Both the position numbers and the translations under genes were made by a program. A stretch of DNA of 64,000 nucleotides. Source: Planctomycetaceae bacterium. GTDB taxonomy: Bacteria; Planctomycetota; Planctomycetia; Planctomycetales; Planctomycetaceae. The notes beneath the pieces are model-generated. The model saw only the letters and a list, made by a program, of their open reading frames with translations. It ran no database searches and was not told the origin of the DNA. The stretch covers positions 1 to 64,000 of the forward strand of contig JAKFUG010000026.1 of assembly GCA_021732785.1 (NCBI GenBank), written 5' to 3'. Positions 61,051-64,000 of the stretch are shown piece after piece. Positions within the stretch are counted from its first letter, which is position 1, and every line of letters starts with the position of its first letter.

Positions 61051-63462
61051 TTACTGAATAAACAAAAACTCTTTCGTGTTCAGCACCGACCAGAACACGT
61101 CTTCCACAGCGGCGCGACGGTCGGTCCCTTCCGTGTTGAACGCACTCCGTAATACGGCCCGTTCTTCGGATGTCGGCACGCGCGATAACGTCAGCAGATA
61201 AATTTCGTCGAGAACCTCGTCGATGGATTGCGGCGAGTTCGCCAGCCGCCGGGCGGTGCCACGTTTGTGATTGATTTTCTCGTTGATTTCCGGCGAATTC
61301 AGCAAATGTAATGCCTGAGTGATGCTCGGTTCGTTACTCCGTTCGCACTCGCACACACTGGCCCGAACAGGGCGGCCGAAGATGCGGAAGAAGTAGGACG
61401 GCATGCGGTTGTCCCACACTTGAATCGAACGGTAACCGTCGGGCCAGCCGTTGAACTTTTCCGCGACGCCGGTCACCTGGCTGAGGGCGTCGAGCAACAC
61501 TTCGGCGGGCATGGCTTTCGGGCGGGCATGCGAAAAATGCTGCGTGTCTTCGCTGTTGCCGTCGTTCGCCACGGCACTGAGTTGATACGCCTGCGACGCC
61601 AGCAGCGTCTTCGTGAAGGCTTTGAGATCGTACTTCACGGCGATCATGTGCGCGACGAGCGCATTCATCAGCGGTTCATTGGTCGCGGGGTTGGTCGCAC
61701 GAATGTCGTCGATCGGTTCCACCAAACCGCGACCGAAATAATGCGCCCAGGTCCGATTCGCAATCGCCTTCGCAAAGAAGGGATTATCGGGAGACGTCAT
61801 CCATGTCACGAAGACCTGGCGGCGGTCCATCACGTTCTCGAAGCTGGCGGTCGGGGCTCCCAACGCGCGGGCCGCCACTGGTTCGCCGGTGCGGGGATGT
61901 TTCTGGTCGGTCCCCGGTTTGGTGATGATGGCTTCCGTACCGTTCGGCAACCGTTTCGTCGCGCAGCCGGTGAAGAAGCCGACGAGGCCGGTGTAATCGT
62001 CCTGGCTCCAGCGTTCACTCGGATGATGATGGCATTGGGCACATTCAATCCGCACGCCGAGAAACAACTGGCTCACCGACCGGGCGGCAACTTCCGGGGT
62101 ATCGAGCGCTTTGAAAAATCCGGCGGGGCTTTCGGCTTGAATCGGTCCTTGCGCCGTCAGAATCTCCCGCGCCATTTCGTCGAAGGGACGGTTCGCCGCG
62201 AACTGCGCCCGTAACCAGCGCGTCATCCCGACGGTGCCGGGCGTGGTGATCTTGATCTTGTCGGCCCGCAAAATATCGGCCCACTGCATCGCCCAATAGT
62301 CGGCGTATTCGGGACGGTTCAGCAGGGCATCAACCAATTTGGCTCGTTTATCCGGTGACGGATCGGCGAGGAACTGCCGGGCTTCGGCGGCCGTTGGCAA
62401 CGTGCCGATGGTGTCGAGCGCGACGCGGCGCAGAAAGGTGGCATCGTCGATGGGTTCGCTGGGGGGAATGCCGAGCCGCACGAGTTTGTCGCCGATGTGC
62501 GTGTCGATGAAGTTCTTTTCCACAGGCCGCGTGGATGACGGATTCGGACGCGGCAGGGCAATCCGGCACGTGGTCACCTGATCGAGATACCGCACGAGAA
62601 TCGCCGCTTCACCGGGAACCGCCGTCGATTCCATCAAGCCGTGCGGTGTCGTGCCAACAATCTGCGGTGCGTTTGAAACATACTCGGCCTGATGCGTCAC
62701 ACATTGACGACGCCCGGCGGCATCGATCGCCGTGACACGGAGTTGCTGGCTCGACGACGGCAGCATCACCAAGTCGGCGGGTTCGACTTCGAGCTTCACC
62801 ACCGGCTGATCGGCGGGGGAAGTCAACGGGGCGCCTTCGCGAACCCACCGCAGCAACAGCGCATAGTGCGGGCTGCTGTGATCGATCTTCAGACCGCCCC
62901 CGTGCGGCATGCGGGCCGTTCCCTTGAGGAGCAGCAGGCTGGCATCGGGATGCGACAGATCCAACCGGCGACCGCGGCCTTCTTTCACGAGCGCGTCATA
63001 GTCCGATTCGTCATCGAAACCGAACAAACTCAACTTGAAGCCGTTCTGTCCTTCGGCTTTGCCGTGACACCCGCCGGAGTTACACCGGGCCTTGGTCAGC
63101 AACGGTTGCACGTCGTACCGAAACGAAACCGGCACCGGCTGTTGCCAGCTCGTCACCGAGATGGGAACGGTTAACTGGTCATTACCGCGGCGAATGGTGA
63201 GCGTGGTGGTCCCTTCGCCTTGCGGAAAGAGTTGACCGTGCGGCGTCACGCGGGCGATGGACGGATCGGCAACGAGATACTCGACGCCGCGCGTGAGGTC
63301 CCGTTTCGTGGAACCGTCGGTTTCCGTCACGAGCAATTGCTGCGAGGTTTCCGGCCGGTCGAGCAGCACGGTGGTGGGGCTCACGTCCAGCGGCGCGGCT
63401 TCACTGTTTTGAAGAAGCCAGCCCGAACCGCAGAGGATCGCCAATCGCAACAACGCACGCAT
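61051..63462 (-). CDS. DUF1549/DUF1553 secreted protein, operon 2
   Basis: An 803-residue exported protein. A signal peptide (residues 1-22) is followed by an Ig-like region, a haem-like segment KARCNSGGCHGKAEG, DUF1549 (VRLGIPPSEPIDDATFLRRV), CAQCHHHPSERW and DUF1553 (RQVFVTWMTSPDNPFFA, WAHYFGRGLVEPIDDIR, SITQALHLLNSPEIN). It parallels 32893-35322 in operon 1 with clear but limited identity. The ATG at 63462 is preferred to upstream starts (GGATGAG about eight bases before). It is the first gene of operon 2. Confidence 0.92.
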   Translation of the reverse strand: MRALLRLAILCGSGWLLQNSEAAPLDVSPTTVLLDRPETSQQLLVTETDGSTKRDLTRGVEYLVADPSIARVTPHGQLFPQGEGTTTLTIRRGNDQLTVPISVTSWQQPVPVSFRYDVQPLLTKARCNSGGCHGKAEGQNGFKLSLFGFDDESDYDALVKEGRGRRLDLSHPDASLLLLKGTARMPHGGGLKIDHSSPHYALLLRWVREGAPLTSPADQPVVKLEVEPADLVMLPSSSQQLRVTAIDAAGRRQCVTHQAEYVSNAPQIVGTTPHGLMESTAVPGEAAILVRYLDQVTTCRIALPRPNPSSTRPVEKNFIDTHIGDKLVRLGIPPSEPIDDATFLRRVALDTIGTLPTAAEARQFLADPSPDKRAKLVDALLNRPEYADYWAMQWADILRADKIKITTPGTVGMTRWLRAQFAANRPFDEMAREILTAQGPIQAESPAGFFKALDTPEVAARSVSQLFLGVRIECAQCHHHPSERWSQDDYTGLVGFFTGCATKRLPNGTEAIITKPGTDQKHPRTGEPVAARALGAPTASFENVMDRRQVFVTWMTSPDNPFFAKAIANRTWAHYFGRGLVEPIDDIRATNPATNEPLMNALVAHMIAVKYDLKAFTKTLLASQAYQLSAVANDGNSEDTQHFSHARPKAMPAEVLLDALSQVTGVAEKFNGWPDGYRSIQVWDNRMPSYFFRIFGRPVRASVCECERSNEPSITQALHLLNSPEINEKINHKRGTARRLANSPQSIDEVLDEIYLLTLSRVPTSEERAVLRSAFNTEGTDRRAAVEDVFWSVLNTKEFLFIQ

Positions 63463-63597
63463 GCGGCAACTCATCCGTACAGAAGCCCAATGAAATCCGA
63501 GGCTGTGGTTGTGCGGAGCGATCACACATCGACGTCAGTTTATCCTTTGCCGGCGGCAAACGAAAGACCGAACGCTTCAAAAGCATCAATGAAAAGA

Positions 63598-63619
63598 CCC
63601 AGGGATCGGAATCCCTGGG
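63598..63619 (-). terminator. Intrinsic terminator after the right-edge gene
   Basis: A 9-base stem CCCAGGGAT / ATCCCTGGG (63598-63606, 63611-63619) with a CGGA loop, then TCTTTTC on the minus strand. T-rich sequence (GTTTTTTC) on the plus side suggests it may work in both directions. Confidence 0.75.
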
Positions 63620-63660
63620 CTTCTGTTTTTTCGATGATCGCCGTGGCCAATCAACAATGA

Positions 63661-64000
63661 TTACCAGGAGACATCTTCCGCGGGCGGCAGCGGCGGGATG
63701 GACGGGATCGATTGCCCGACCGGAGAGTAGTAAGCGGACATCAGCGGATAGGCATCGCTGGACGGCATCACCGGCTGGCCTTGTCCGACCCGAATGTACT
63801 GCGGCGAACCCGCGGGCATCGGCGCACCGTAACCATATGCGCTGGTATACGGACTCGGTTGATAGGTGTACGGAGCGTACTCAGGACGACCGTAAGCGCT
63901 CGCACAGCCGGTCGGCAGAGCGTATTGACCAATCATCGGGTTCGGCAGGTAGGTATACGGAGCGTATTCCGGCTGACCGTACGAGGCGGCACAGCCGTAG
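63661..64000 (-). CDS. Tyr/Pro-rich tandem-repeat protein, 5' end outside window
   Basis: The frame is open to the window edge without a stop, so the gene is cut. At least two copies of a roughly 20-residue repeat are visible: YGCAASYGQPEYAPYTYLPN and GCASAYGRPEYAPYTYQPSP. They are followed by a non-repeating Pro/Ser-rich end (IPSIPPLPPAEDVSW). Such Tyr/Pro repeats are typical of disordered surface or wall proteins; no enzymatic domain is visible. A Met in the middle (63936) is internal rather than the start. Confidence 0.65.
   Translation of the reverse strand, partial: YGCAASYGQPEYAPYTYLPNPMIGQYALPTGCASAYGRPEYAPYTYQPSPYTSAYGYGAPMPAGSPQYIRVGQGQPVMPSSDAYPLMSAYYSPVGQSIPSIPPLPPAEDVSW

Overview
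The window is chromosomal DNA of a planctomycete, probably order Planctomycetales; the genus cannot be fixed from sequence alone. The evidence is the gene content: two DUF1501 / DUF1549-DUF1553 / PPC-domain operons, a DUF1592-type haem-domain protein, a DUF1559 protein, Uma2-family proteins, a Ser/Thr kinase and many planctomycete-type palindromic repeats between genes. No rRNA, tRNA or CRISPR array was found.

Layout. 1-4.4 kb: repeat-rich spacer, a small membrane/coiled-coil protein, moeA and lnt. 4.6-7.5 kb: a SorC-type regulator and three uncharacterised genes. 7.5-14.5 kb (minus strand): a compact run that starts at a sigma70-like promoter followed by a 28-codon Val/Ile-rich leader peptide and an attenuator. 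It continues through cimA, a Uma2-family gene, a vapBC-like pair and valS. 14.5-17.5 kb: ubiX-, menG- and ubiD-like genes, probably late menaquinone (futalosine-type) steps. 17.8-24.3 kb: a small conserved protein, an HlyD-type adaptor, an ImmA/IrrE-like protein, rsmD, a DUF1559 protein and an ABC-2 permease. 24.4-26.7 kb: flgE and a small membrane protein. 27-30 kb: a YHS/TRASH-like secreted protein, a frameshifted Uma2 gene and a class III aminotransferase. 30.5-40 kb: operon 1 (DUF1501, PPC protein, an embedded ParE/RelE-type toxin-antitoxin pair, DUF1549/1553, WD40 with a haem-binding-like domain). 40.4-50.4 kb: a GDSL hydrolase, a His/Gly-rich TPR protein, a zinc-ribbon/DUF1592 fusion, a zinc-ribbon membrane protein, DUF58, DinB and a lipoprotein. 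50.6-52.3 kb: a small accessory patch (XRE regulator, two tiny proteins, a broken IS5-type transposase). 52.5-57 kb: Ser/Thr kinase, alpha/beta-hydrolase-like secreted protein, DUF6717-like protein. 57-63.5 kb: operon 2 (DUF1549/1553, DUF1501, PPC). The right edge cuts a Tyr/Pro-rich tandem-repeat protein.

The strongest new signal is the attenuator at 14.30-14.50 kb. A Val/Ile-codon leader peptide, a terminator hairpin and a competing antiterminator arm that starts at the leader stop codon all sit between a good promoter and cimA. The operon appears to run on to valyl-tRNA synthetase, so a charged-tRNA sensor could control both isoleucine-precursor synthesis and tRNA-Val charging. The second signal is the density of palindromic repeat families. 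Some have inserted in frame inside valS, some supply stop codons of neighbouring genes, and one pair brackets a small gene.
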